A stretch of 64,000 bases of DNA from an uncultured Eubacteriales bacterium. GTDB lineage: Bacteria; Bacillota; Clostridia; Oscillospirales; CAG-272. Positions 8,518 through 17,094 of the stretch are shown here, piece after piece. Each line of letters starts with the position of its first letter. Within the stretch, counting starts at the first letter, position 1. The translations under genes were made by a program, and so were the position numbers. The stretch lies in contig CAJUIQ010000005.1 of NCBI GenBank assembly GCA_910586545.1, positions 13,574-77,573 of the forward strand. The letters are read 5' to 3'. The notes below the pieces were generated by a model. It made no database searches. It saw only the letters and a program-made list of their open reading frames with translations, and was not told the origin of the DNA.

Positions 8518-9552
8518 TTACAGTATATCTGACGAGATATGAACCAAATGCGCAATTCCAGGAATAGAAGCACCCTGCTGAATTGCGGTAGGATTCATTA
8601 ACGCTCCAGTTCCGATAAATAGCATATTTGCAACCTGTCCTGTGCGAATCCCTCGCAAGGCCTGTGCTGCCAACACAACAGCGCTGCATCCACATCCGCT
8701 GCCGCCTGCATGCTTGTCCTGCCCGGCCCGATCATAAATAATCAATCCGCCGTCGCAGTGTACGGCAGATATGTCCAATCCCTCCGCCGCTGTTAAGTCA
8801 CATAAGATTCGGCTGCCTTCAAATCCTAAGTCTCCAGTCATGATAATATCAAAGTCTCCAGGATGACTGGACGATTCTTTGAAATAGCGTAAAAGTGTAT
8901 CGGCGGCTGCTGGAGCCATTGCGGCGCCCATATTATTTGCGTCTGTGATGCCTGCATCAATGGATTTTCCAATGCATACATCAGAGATTATAGGAACCGG
9001 ACTACCATTGTAGGATGTATTGACAAAATCTTCCTTGTTATTGGAAAGAATAAATGCGCCCGATCCAGTAACAGTCCATTGTGCTGTCGGCGCCCGCTGT
9101 CCTCCATATTCCAGCGGATATCGAAATTGCCGCTCCGCCGATGCGTTATGAGAGGATGAGACGGCAGCGCACCGGTTCATATGAGAGGAACAAAGGAGCG
9201 AAGATAATAGCAGTGCTTCGGCAGCTGTAGAACATGCGCCGAATAGCCCTAAAAAAGGAGCGTCAAAGTTAACTAGACCGTAGCAGGAGCCGGCACATTG
9301 ATTAAGGAGATCACCTGCTAATACTGCTTCTAGGTCGCTGTCCTTTTTTACAGCGTAGTTGAGAGCGCGGGAAAGGGCTAGCCTCTGCATCTCGCTTTCA
9401 GATTTCTCCCAGGTATCGCATCCGAAGGTATCGTCAGCATCCCCTACTATATCGAAGTATTCCCCAAGCGGCCCTTTTTTTTCATGCTGACCCACTACTG
9501 TTGCAGAGGATAAGATATAAACTGGTTTTGGTATTTGAATAATATTTCCCAT
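8518..9552 (-). CDS. spoVAD: Stage V sporulation protein AD
   Basis: A 344-residue protein with a thiolase-like fold ('FGACSTAAEALLLSSLL', 'TAQWTVTGSGAF', 'GSGCGCSAVVLAAQ'), the soluble SpoVA subunit that binds dipicolinic acid in Bacillus. Length matches the family (about 335-345). It lies between spoVAC and spoVAE on the minus strand, 28 bases after spoVAC and 11 bases before spoVAE. Its role is DPA uptake into the forespore and release at germination; expression from a forespore sigma factor is expected from other spore formers, but no promoter was firmly identified. Confidence 0.96.
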   Translation of the reverse strand: MGNIIQIPKPVYILSSATVVGQHEKKGPLGEYFDIVGDADDTFGCDTWEKSESEMQRLALSRALNYAVKKDSDLEAVLAGDLLNQCAGSCYGLVNFDAPFLGLFGACSTAAEALLLSSLLCSSHMNRCAAVSSSHNASAERQFRYPLEYGGQRAPTAQWTVTGSGAFILSNNKEDFVNTSYNGSPVPIISDVCIGKSIDAGITDANNMGAAMAPAAADTLLRYFKESSSHPGDFDIIMTGDLGFEGSRILCDLTAAEGLDISAVHCDGGLIIYDRAGQDKHAGGSGCGCSAVVLAAQALRGIRTGQVANMLFIGTGALMNPTAIQQGASIPGIAHLVHISSDIL

Positions 9553-9580
9553 TTTTTCTCCTATTGCAGAATTGCGTCAA

Positions 9581-10024
9581 TTATAGAATCAATGTTATGA
9601 TATAATATATCACACCATAAATAGCGCCGGCAGTAATGCCATACAAAATTACAGGGCCGGCGATGGTGAAGATTTTTGCACCTACGCCTAAAATAAATCC
9701 CTCTCCTTTGGCGTCTAAGGCAGACGAGGCTACAGCGTTGGAAAATCCGGTAATAGGAACGAGCGTTCCCGCACCGGCATGTTTGGCGATTCGGTCAAAT
9801 ACGCCGATTCCGGTTAGAAGCGCCGCGATGAAAATTAACGTAACAGAAACCAGTGTAGCGGCATCTTTTTCCGTTAGAAACATCATATAAAGATTCTTTA
9901 GTCCTTGGGCGATCACACAGATAAAACCGCCATATAAAAACGCATTGATACAGTTTTTTGCGCAGGGCGACTTTTGGGCTCTGGCGTCGGCATATTTTTG
10001 ATAGGACTTTTTATCAATTTGCAT
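9581..10024 (-). CDS. spoVAC: Stage V sporulation protein AC
   Basis: A 147-residue protein with a hydrophilic N-terminus ('MQIDKKSYQKYADARAQKSP') and about five membrane segments. It carries the SpoVAC/AE motif 'HAGAGTLVPITGFSNAVASS'. In B. subtilis SpoVAC forms a mechanosensitive channel in the inner spore membrane. It is the first gene of the spoVAC-D-E operon, and gaaaggaagc precedes the start. A sigma-G-like element could lie in 10030-10110 on the minus strand but no clear match was seen. Confidence 0.95.
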   Translation of the reverse strand: MQIDKKSYQKYADARAQKSPCAKNCINAFLYGGFICVIAQGLKNLYMMFLTEKDAATLVSVTLIFIAALLTGIGVFDRIAKHAGAGTLVPITGFSNAVASSALDAKGEGFILGVGAKIFTIAGPVILYGITAGAIYGVIYYIITLIL

Positions 10025-10109
10025 AAGCTATGCTTCCTTTCAAATGAGCTGTTATGAAATAGTATTTTCCAATGTGGGCACTTTTAACCGTATGGTCATG
10101 AATATTTCA

Positions 10110-10138
10110 TTGACATTCATTTTTTACTTGTGTATAAT
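10110..10138 (+). promoter_or_regulatory. SigA-type promoter of zinc-ribbon protein gene
   Basis: Consensus TTGACA, a 17-base spacer and consensus TATAAT, 73 bases ahead of the ATG. Confidence 0.85.
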
Positions 10139-10211
10139 GGACGTATAGATCAAAGTGGCAGTATCGCTGTTTTGATTGATTTTGTTAAGAAAGGCATGGA
10201 GGATATTTATA

Positions 10212-10616
10212 ATGGCACTTTGGGAGGATATTGCAAAAAGCGCAAAGGATGCGGCTGCATATACTGTGAAGAAAACAGAGGAGCTGACGTCTATTGCAAA
10301 AATTAAAATGTCTATTCGTGGTGAAGAAAACAATCTGGATAAGTGCTTTTCTGAAATCGGCAGCTTGTACTATGCGTATCAGCGGCAAGGGGAGGATCAT
10401 ACGTCTGAAATTGCGGCTCTTTTAATGGAGGCAGATCAGGTGCGGGAAAAAATCAAATGCCTGCGTGATTCTTTGGCTAAACTGCAGAAAAGTGTGATTT
10501 GTCCGGGCTGCAGCGCACAGGTGACCACAGAATATGATTTCTGCCCGCTGTGCGGCGCAAAACTGAAGAATGCTGCCGCGGCGGAGGAAGAAAAAGACAC
10601 AGAAACCGAAACTTGA
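10212..10616 (+). CDS. Coiled-coil protein with C-terminal zinc ribbon
   Basis: A 134-residue cytoplasmic protein. The N-terminal two thirds is helical with charged heptads (from 'MALWEDIAKSAKDAAAY' through 'REKIKCLRDSLAKLQKS'); the C-terminal part is a zinc ribbon with CPGC and CPLC knuckles, followed by an acidic Glu-rich tail. ATG 10212 is preferred to the upstream in-frame ATG at 10176 because ggagg lies nine bases before it. It has its own promoter and is followed by an inverted repeat that overlaps the valS leader promoter. The function is unknown; similar small zinc-ribbon helical proteins are common in Clostridia. Confidence 0.75.
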   Translation: MALWEDIAKSAKDAAAYTVKKTEELTSIAKIKMSIRGEENNLDKCFSEIGSLYYAYQRQGEDHTSEIAALLMEADQVREKIKCLRDSLAKLQKSVICPGCSAQVTTEYDFCPLCGAKLKNAAAAEEEKDTETET

Positions 10617-10629
10617 GTTGATGGAAAAT

Positions 10630-10669
10630 GCATGCCGCACTTGACAAAAAGACTGCGGCATGCTACAAT
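10630..10669 (+). promoter_or_regulatory. valS leader promoter with inverted repeat around the -35 box
   Basis: TTGACA (10641-10646), a 17-base spacer and TACAAT (10664-10669) drive the T-box leader. A perfect 10-bp inverted repeat, gcatgccgca (10630-10639) and tgcggcatgc (10654-10663), flanks the -35 box with a 14-base gap. It could be a terminator of the upstream gene without a T-run, or an operator. Confidence 0.7.
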
Positions 10670-10674
10670 TTATA

Positions 10675-10925
10675 AAAATACAAAGGCTGGGAAGGGAAGA
10701 GTACTTCGCATGTGCTGCTTTCAGAGAGCGGTAGAAAGCTGAAAATACCGCAGCAGACGGCGCAGGAAGGTAGTCCCGGAGCCGCAGAACTGAAAAATTT
10801 AGTAGGTTCTGTCGTATCCCGCGTTAAGGGAAGGGAAATGATTGTTTCCAGTTAAGCGCGCCTTTGGGCGAATGCAGGTGGTACCGCGCGTAATTGCGTC
10901 CTGATTTATCAGGGCGTTTTTTTAT
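10675..10925 (+). ncRNA. T-box leader (tRNA-Val sensing) upstream of valS
   Basis: The T-box sequence aggtggtaccgcg is at 10876-10888, and an agagagc motif characteristic of stem I is near 10725. The antiterminator region is followed by a terminator hairpin (gcgtcctgat/atcagggcg plus T7) at 10895-10923. A GTC triplet at 10773-10775, before ccggagc, is a plausible valine specifier codon, consistent with the downstream gene, but the exact fold was not computed. Uncharged tRNA-Val would stabilise the antiterminator and allow valS transcription. Confidence 0.9.
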
Positions 10926-11000
10926 TTTATATGTGCGTAAGTATATCATTTTCATACAGCGAAAAACGACATAGATGTAAGAAAGGAATGCATATCAAAG

Positions 11001-13634
11001 ATGAAAAAAGAACTGCCAAAAACCTACGCCCCCGCGGAATTTGAAGAACGTATTTATTCTGCCTGGTGTGATGCGGGATACTTTGCTCCTGATAAGGACA
11101 GAACAAAGCCTCATTACTCCATTGTGATCCCCCCTCCGAATATTACCGGGCAGCTGCACATGGGACATGCCCTGAACAATACCCTGCAGGATATTCTGAT
11201 CCGTCACAAGCGTATGTGCGGTTATAATACCTTGTGGATTCCGGGAACGGATCATGCGTCCATTGCAACAGAAGCTAAGATTGTAGAGCAGATGCGCAAG
11301 GATGGTGTGACGAAAGATGATATTGGCCGGGAAGGATTTCTGGAGCGGGCATGGGACTGGCGTGAAAAGTACGGTGGCCGGATCATTGAGCAGCTGAAAA
11401 AACTGGGCTCCTCCTGCGACTGGTCCAGAGAACGGTTTACCTTGGATGAAGGTTGTTCTAAAGCGGTACAGACTGTTTTTATTAAATTGTACAATGAGGG
11501 ACTGATCTATCGTGGCGAGCGGATCATTAACTGGTGTCCGAAATGTCTCACCTCTATTTCTGATGCGGAAGTAGAGCACGAAGAACAGGCGGGGCATTTC
11601 TGGCACATCCGGTATCCCTTTGAGGATGGCAGCGGGTATGTGGAGATTGCTACTACTCGTCCGGAAACATTGCTGGCGGATACAGCTGTGGCTGTCCACC
11701 CTTCTGATGAACGGTATAAAGACCTGGTTGGAAAGACATTAGTGCTTCCGCTGGTTGGGCGGAAGATTCCCCTGATTGCCGACGAATATGTGGAACGGGA
11801 TTTTGGAACCGGATGTGTAAAAATAACGCCTGCCCATGACCCCAACGATTTTGAGGTTGGCCGCCGTCACAATCTGGACATGCCGGTGATGATGACGCCG
11901 GATGCGAAAATTACAGAGGATTACCCCGCTTATGCCGGCATGGATAGATATGAGGCACGGCAGGCGATCGTAAAGGATTTGGAAGCGGGGGGATATCTGC
12001 TTCGAGTAGAGGATCACAGCCATAATGTAGGTACCTGTTATCGTTGCGGTACAACAGTAGAACCAAGAGTGAGCCTTCAGTGGTTTGTAAAAATGGAGCC
12101 CCTTGCGACGCCGGCGATTGAAGCAGTGCGCAGCGGCAAAATAAAATTTGTTCCTCAGCGATTCCAGAAAAACTATTTCCATTGGATGGAAAATATCCGA
12201 GACTGGTGCATTTCCCGCCAACTTTGGTGGGGCCATCGTATCCCCGCATATTATTGTGATAATGCATCCTGCGGGCACCTGGAAGTTTCCGAGAACCCCC
12301 TGCAGACTTGTCCAAAGTGCGGCGGTCATATGACTCAGGATCCGGATACGCTGGATACATGGTTTTCTTCCGCGCTCTGGCCCTTCTCTACATTGGGATG
12401 GCCGGATCAAACAGAGGATCTTGCATATTTTTATCCCACCAGTACGCTGGTTACTGCTTACGATATTATCACCTTCTGGGTATCCAGAATGATTTTCTCC
12501 GGTCTGGCTTATATGGACGAAATTCCCTTTGATACCGTCCTGATCCACGGTCTGGTGCGAGATGCGCAAGGAAGAAAAATGTCCAAGTCCCTTGGGAACG
12601 GAATTGATCCGCTGGAGCTGATTTCGGAATATGGCGCAGATGCGCTGCGGTTTGCCCTTGCAACGGGAAATAGTCCTGGAAACGATATGCGTTTCTCTAC
12701 AGAAAAAATTGAGGCAGCCCGTAACTTTGCAAACAAGCTTTGGAATGCGGCTCGATTTGTAATGATGAATTTGGACATAGATGAAATTGTGCTTCCTGAG
12801 GAAAACGAACTGACGTTGGAAGATAAATGGATTCTCTCGCGGTTCAATGCAGCGGCGAAAAACGTCAATCTGAACTTGGAGCGATATGAAATCGGTATTG
12901 CGTTATCTACCTTGTACGATTTTATTTGGGATGAATACTGTGACTGGTATATTGAGCTGTCTAAACCTTCCGTATCAGGAGATGATCCGGCGAGATCCAA
13001 GACAGCGCAGCGCGTACTCGCATGGGTGCTGTCTGGAATCCTGCGTTTGCTCCATCCGTTTATGCCCTTTATTACGGAAGAAATATACAGTGGCTTGCCG
13101 GGGATTACGGAGAGTATCATGACACAGGCTTATCCTACCGGTGACGAGGTGGCGGACTTCCATAATGAAGCAGCTTCGATGGATAAGGTGATTCAAGCAA
13201 TTCAAGCGATTCGTGCCCGCCGCGCGGAAATGCAGGTGCCTCCCTCCCGCAAGGCCGCAATGTATATCGTGACTGGCGATAAAGAAGCTTTTGGCCCTGG
13301 AAGCCATCCCTTTTTTGCCCGACTTGCTTCTGCATCCAGCGTTACAGTTACGGATACCTATGCAGACGACACTGCCGTACGTATCGTAACAGATAGTGCG
13401 ACCATTTATATCCCTCTGGCAGATATGGTGGATTTTGCGGCAGAAAGAAAGCGCCTGGAGGGAGAAATGGCCAAGATCGCAGGTGAGATTAAACGCTGTG
13501 AAGGAAAGCTGTCTAACGAAGGGTTTACCGCCAAAGCGCCTGCTGCGGTAGTTGCGGCAGAAGAAGCAAAATTGGAAAAATATAAAGCACAGCTGCGCGG
13601 TATTGAAGAAGCACTTGCGGCACTGCCTCAATAA
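11001..13634 (+). CDS. valS: Valyl-tRNA synthetase
   Basis: An 877-residue class I synthetase charging tRNA-Val in the cytoplasm. It has the HIGH-type motif in 'PPPNITGQLHMGHAL' (near residue 47), the CP1 editing domain in the middle ('TTRPETLLADTAVAVHP' start), a zinc-binding pair of CxxC knuckles ('CYRCGTTVEPRVS' and 'CPKCGGH'), the KMSKS loop as 'GRKMSKSLGNGIDP', and a C-terminal coiled-coil arm ('ERKRLEGEMAKIAGEIKRCE') as in bacterial ValRS. Length is normal. The gene is controlled by the T-box leader just upstream and ends at a strong terminator, so it appears monocistronic. Confidence 0.98.
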   Translation: MKKELPKTYAPAEFEERIYSAWCDAGYFAPDKDRTKPHYSIVIPPPNITGQLHMGHALNNTLQDILIRHKRMCGYNTLWIPGTDHASIATEAKIVEQMRKDGVTKDDIGREGFLERAWDWREKYGGRIIEQLKKLGSSCDWSRERFTLDEGCSKAVQTVFIKLYNEGLIYRGERIINWCPKCLTSISDAEVEHEEQAGHFWHIRYPFEDGSGYVEIATTRPETLLADTAVAVHPSDERYKDLVGKTLVLPLVGRKIPLIADEYVERDFGTGCVKITPAHDPNDFEVGRRHNLDMPVMMTPDAKITEDYPAYAGMDRYEARQAIVKDLEAGGYLLRVEDHSHNVGTCYRCGTTVEPRVSLQWFVKMEPLATPAIEAVRSGKIKFVPQRFQKNYFHWMENIRDWCISRQLWWGHRIPAYYCDNASCGHLEVSENPLQTCPKCGGHMTQDPDTLDTWFSSALWPFSTLGWPDQTEDLAYFYPTSTLVTAYDIITFWVSRMIFSGLAYMDEIPFDTVLIHGLVRDAQGRKMSKSLGNGIDPLELISEYGADALRFALATGNSPGNDMRFSTEKIEAARNFANKLWNAARFVMMNLDIDEIVLPEENELTLEDKWILSRFNAAAKNVNLNLERYEIGIALSTLYDFIWDEYCDWYIELSKPSVSGDDPARSKTAQRVLAWVLSGILRLLHPFMPFITEEIYSGLPGITESIMTQAYPTGDEVADFHNEAASMDKVIQAIQAIRARRAEMQVPPSRKAAMYIVTGDKEAFGPGSHPFFARLASASSVTVTDTYADDTAVRIVTDSATIYIPLADMVDFAAERKRLEGEMAKIAGEIKRCEGKLSNEGFTAKAPAAVVAAEEAKLEKYKAQLRGIEEALAALPQ

Positions 13635-13635
13635 T

Positions 13636-13673
13636 AAAGAAATAACTCCCGGATTTCCGGGAGTTATTTCTTT
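13636..13673. terminator. Bidirectional terminator between valS and comF
   Basis: Long hairpin aaagaaataactcccgga/tccgggagttatttcttt with flanking A/T runs. The stop codon of the converging comF gene lies inside the stem. Confidence 0.9.
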
Positions 13674-14497
13674 ATACGATACGCAAACCAGGGATGACTG
13701 GAAGGGGTGCGGCGCGCAGTTGCCGCTACTCGTTTGGTACGTGCGATGGAGATGGGAAACACTTTTTGTGCGCCGCCCTGTTGAAGGAGCCTGGCACATG
13801 CATTTATAGTTGCGCCGGTTGTAATAACGTCATCTATAAGCAGTACATTCTTTCCTTGAATTTGGCAGTCCCGCAATGCATATGCCCGCTCTGCATTGAC
13901 ACGCCGTTCCATAGAATTCAGTGTTTTTTGCATGGTATGGCCTTTTCTTCGAAGACACGGCATCCATGGGATTCCTGTGTATCGAGATATTTTTTTAGCA
14001 AGCTGTCGACTTTGGTCAAATCCATATTTGCGAATGCGTTGTCTAGTACCGGGAGGATAAGTGATGATCCAATCTGCCGGCTTTTCACCAGCAGCATATA
14101 GAAAACGGAGCGTCACCGCCGACAATTCTCTGGCGCAGAAGTTTGCGGCGGCCCTGTTTTCACTGCGCTTGGTTTTATAAACAATGATCCTGGTTAATTT
14201 GTCCTCTATTTGTTGGCTGCCTGGCTTCCCAAGAAATATAAGAGACAGCATAGGCCGCCGTCGAAGCAGATCCGTGGAAAACATGGAAAGAGGACGACAG
14301 GTGCAGGCCGGCGCTGTTTTATGACATCTAGGACAGCGTGTCTCTCTAGCGTTTGTCCAGATGGCAAGACAATCCGGACAGATTTCCCCTTCTTTTTCCA
14401 AGGTCTTTCCACAGGCGATACATTTGGGCACTGTTACCAGCCGGAGCATAAAAGAGGCTATCCGGCTTGCCAAAATAGCAAAATCAAATCTTTCCAT
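13664..14497 (-). CDS. comF: ComF family phosphoribosyltransferase-like protein
   Basis: 277 residues. The N-terminus holds zinc-binding cysteine pairs ('CIACGKTLEKEGEICPDC' near residue 25 and 'CPRCH' near 55) and the C-terminal half has the PRPP-binding loop 'VLLIDDVITTGATINACARL', the hallmark of type I phosphoribosyltransferases. ComFC-like proteins are linked to DNA uptake and repair, but their biochemical role is not settled. The gene follows recD2 by seven bases on the minus strand, so the two are probably co-transcribed; both point to DNA metabolism. Its 3' end overlaps the shared terminator with valS. Confidence 0.9.
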   Translation of the reverse strand: MERFDFAILASRIASFMLRLVTVPKCIACGKTLEKEGEICPDCLAIWTNARETRCPRCHKTAPACTCRPLSMFSTDLLRRRPMLSLIFLGKPGSQQIEDKLTRIIVYKTKRSENRAAANFCARELSAVTLRFLYAAGEKPADWIITYPPGTRQRIRKYGFDQSRQLAKKISRYTGIPWMPCLRRKGHTMQKTLNSMERRVNAERAYALRDCQIQGKNVLLIDDVITTGATINACARLLQQGGAQKVFPISIARTKRVAATARRTPSSHPWFAYRIKK

Positions 14498-14504
14498 ATA
14501 ACAG

Positions 14505-16715
14505 TTATCCCTTCAAAAACTGCTTGAGTCCGGTATACCTGGCGGTGTGGCGGTTATTGTTTACCATGGTGGACAAAACACTTTTTCGGCCAACCAAAAT
14601 TACCATTTTGGAGGCCCTGGTAACAGCGGTGTATAATAGATTTCGAGTGAGCAGCATCGGCGCGCAGTTGTACAGCGGAAGGATTACCACTGGATATTCA
14701 CTGCCCTGACTTTTATGTACGGTGATGGCGTAAGCATGCTCCAACTCGTCCAGCCCGGAGAAAGCATATTCTGTCATGCGGCCGTCAAAATCGATAAGCA
14801 TGGACTCTGCGGCACTATCTATAGAATCAATTTCTCCAATATCGCCGTTAAAGACGCCAAGCCCTTCCAACCCTTCTTTCGTCCATTCTATAGAGTAGTT
14901 GTTTTTTATCTGCATGACACGGTCTCCGTCTCGAAATATGACTCCATGGGCGCTGCGTTGTATTTTTTCAGGAGACGGGGGATTCAGGATACTCTGCATA
15001 AGTAGATTTAACTCTTCTGTACCTGCGGCGCCTTTACGGGAAGGGGTAATTACCTGAATCCCGGCGGCAAAGTCAGCGCCGTAGGCTTTGGGCAGACGAT
15101 TTTTTACAAGATCAGCGACGGTGGCCGCAATAGATGTATCCGTATCCCGAGAAAGAAAGAAAAAGTCCGGCGCGTGATTGCTGATATCCGGCATACGGCC
15201 TTCATTGATAGCGTGTGCGTTTAAAATAATCATACTTTCACTATCCTGACGAAAGATTTCCGTCAGGCGCACAGTGGAAAAACAGCCGGATTCAATAAGA
15301 TCTGCCAGCACATTTCCGGCTCCTACGGAGGGAAGCTGGTCGATATCCCCGATAAAAATAACCCGCGCCCCAGGCTTTATCGCTTTCAACAGCCCCTCCA
15401 GCAGCAAAATATCAATCATAGAAGACTCATCAATAATCAGGACATCTTCTTCCAGATAGTTTGAAGCATTTCTGATAAAAACAGGATCGCTGTTGTCGTT
15501 ATGTTCCATCTCCAACAGGCGATGAATGGTTCTCGCTTCGTATCCGGTCGCTTCACTCATCCGTTTGGCTGCCCGACCGGTAGGCGCGGCCAAGGCAATT
15601 TCCATACCGAGCGCGGCAAATATGGAAAGTAGTCCCTTAATAATTGTTGTTTTACCCGTGCCAGGGCCGCCGGTAAGGATCAAAATTCCTTTGCCAAGTG
15701 CGGCAGACAGTGCCTGACGCTGTTCTACCGCATATTGGATGCCGGAGAGACGCTCCGTACGGTCAATAAATGCAGAGATATCCTCTGCGTCAACTTTAGG
15801 ACATTGCATATGTAGCTGGATTAGCTTGGACGCGCAGTATATCTCTGCGCTGTGATAGCGGGGCAGATAAATATAAGAGACGGCATCCCGTGTCTCGCTG
15901 ATCAGCTCTCCGCATTTGATTAGATTCTCTAATGCGGAGGAGATTACTTCTTCTGCTACAGAAAGCAGCTGTTCTGTTTCCTGAATCAGTTCGCCGCGCG
16001 TAAGGCATGTGTGCCCACTACCAAAAGCAGCGTTTGTTAAAACGTGGGAAAGACCTCCTGCAATACGCGCATCGCTGTCGATTGCAATGCCGCAGGTTCT
16101 GGCAATAGCGTCTGCGCGGCGAAATCCGATCCCGCTAAAGGAGTCGCAAAGGCGATACGGGTTGGACCGGATCATATCAACAGCTCGTCCACCCCATTTT
16201 TTATAAATTTTCATTGAGGTAGACGCACCAAAAAAATCTGCGCAGAACATCATTACGTTTCGTGCACCGGCTTTTTCAATAAAGCTTTCCGATATTTTTT
16301 CCGCCTTTTGCAGGCTGATCCCTGGGATTTCTACCAGCCATTCCGGATGCGCTTCCAGCACATCGAAAGTGTCTTCTTCAAATTTGTCCACAATACGGGC
16401 GGCTGTTTTGGGGCCAATGCCGGATATAGCGCCGGAGGACAAATAGCGTAGGATTTCATCTTTTGAGGTAGGAAATTGTTTTTCATATGTTTCTACACGA
16501 AACTGTCTGCCATAGGTAGGATGGGTTGTCCATCTTCCAGACGCGTGCAGAATATCTCCTTCGCCAATGTAGGGAAGCGTGCCGACTGCAATCACAGGCA
16601 GTCCGGTTTCTTCTTCTACTTCACATACCGTATAACCGCTGTCTGGTGAACTGTATATGATGGAGCCTACGGTACCATGAAGTGTTTCCAAGACATCTTT
16701 TTCTGTATGCTGCAT
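14505..16715 (-). CDS. recD2: RecD2-type ATP-dependent DNA helicase
   Basis: 736 residues with the RecD2 layout: an N-terminal OB-like domain (about 10-80), helix-hairpin-helix motifs ('SGAISGIGPKTAARIV' and 'LVEIPGISLQKAEKI'), then a superfamily 1B helicase core with Walker A 'LTGGPGTGKTTIIKG', Walker B 'VLIIDESSMID', 'GDIDQLPSVGAG' and the C-terminal motif 'AYAITVHKSQGSEYPVVI'. RecD2 is a 5'-3' helicase acting without RecBC, implicated in repair and fork maintenance. Length is typical. It is followed by comF and preceded by a small membrane protein gene, all on the minus strand. Confidence 0.95.
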   Translation of the reverse strand: MQHTEKDVLETLHGTVGSIIYSSPDSGYTVCEVEEETGLPVIAVGTLPYIGEGDILHASGRWTTHPTYGRQFRVETYEKQFPTSKDEILRYLSSGAISGIGPKTAARIVDKFEEDTFDVLEAHPEWLVEIPGISLQKAEKISESFIEKAGARNVMMFCADFFGASTSMKIYKKWGGRAVDMIRSNPYRLCDSFSGIGFRRADAIARTCGIAIDSDARIAGGLSHVLTNAAFGSGHTCLTRGELIQETEQLLSVAEEVISSALENLIKCGELISETRDAVSYIYLPRYHSAEIYCASKLIQLHMQCPKVDAEDISAFIDRTERLSGIQYAVEQRQALSAALGKGILILTGGPGTGKTTIIKGLLSIFAALGMEIALAAPTGRAAKRMSEATGYEARTIHRLLEMEHNDNSDPVFIRNASNYLEEDVLIIDESSMIDILLLEGLLKAIKPGARVIFIGDIDQLPSVGAGNVLADLIESGCFSTVRLTEIFRQDSESMIILNAHAINEGRMPDISNHAPDFFFLSRDTDTSIAATVADLVKNRLPKAYGADFAAGIQVITPSRKGAAGTEELNLLMQSILNPPSPEKIQRSAHGVIFRDGDRVMQIKNNYSIEWTKEGLEGLGVFNGDIGEIDSIDSAAESMLIDFDGRMTEYAFSGLDELEHAYAITVHKSQGSEYPVVILPLYNCAPMLLTRNLLYTAVTRASKMVILVGRKSVLSTMVNNNRHTARYTGLKQFLKG

Positions 16716-16738
16716 GTTCCACAGGCTCCCTTCTCATA

Positions 16739-16924
16739 TTATTGTTTAGATATAGATGTACTTTCTTTATTATACGTGTTTGGAGTATAGTTGTCAATTT
16801 TTTCATTTGTTCTTTTTTTGCGCCGAAGGGCGCTGATGATACAGCGCCAAATTTCTCTGAAGGCACAGTATAAGCCAAAAACGAAAAAAATGGAGACAAT
16901 GATTTCCCCAATCAAATGCAGCAT
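16739..16924 (-). CDS. Small single-pass membrane protein, unknown
   Basis: A 61-residue protein with one N-terminal membrane helix (about residues 2-22) followed by a basic stretch ('LRRKKR') and a polar Ser/Asn/Thr-rich tail. ATG 16924 is chosen because aaggggg lies seven bases ahead of it on the minus strand; the longer open frame upstream runs into the metK terminator. It is in the same direction as recD2, 23 bases upstream of it. I do not recognise a family. It may simply be a membrane-anchored small protein of the recD2-comF transcript. Confidence 0.6.
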   Translation of the reverse strand: MLHLIGEIIVSIFFVFGLYCAFREIWRCIISALRRKKRTNEKIDNYTPNTYNKESTSISKQ

Positions 16925-16992
16925 AATGATCCCCCTTGTAAAGCCGCTTGATTGTGTACAGGCTTTGATTTTTGGAGAGCGAAACGCTTCCC

Positions 16993-17013
16993 TATGCATA
17001 CAGTGTATGCATA
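16993..17013. promoter_or_regulatory. Palindromic site upstream of the small membrane protein/recD2 transcript
   Basis: Perfect 9-bp arms, tatgcatac-agt-gtatgcata, with a 3-base centre. It lies between the metK terminator and the small membrane protein gene, so it is a candidate repressor or activator site; no T-run follows, so it is not a terminator. Confidence 0.5.
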
Positions 17014-17029
17014 AAAGGCGATGAGAGAT

Positions 17030-17058
17030 AAAAAGAGACCGCGTTGCGGTCTCTTTCA
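17030..17058 (-). terminator. metK terminator
   Basis: On the minus strand aaagagaccgc/gcggtctctttt forms a hairpin ending in a T-run, directly after the metK stop codon. Confidence 0.85.
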
Positions 17059-17094
17059 TATTTTAGCTGTAAATAAAATATAATGGGACATACA

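Noticed and set aside
10025..10110. Sigma-G-like promoter of spoVAC on the minus strand
   Set aside because: Weak GAATG/CATACGG matches occur with poor spacing; not enough to call.
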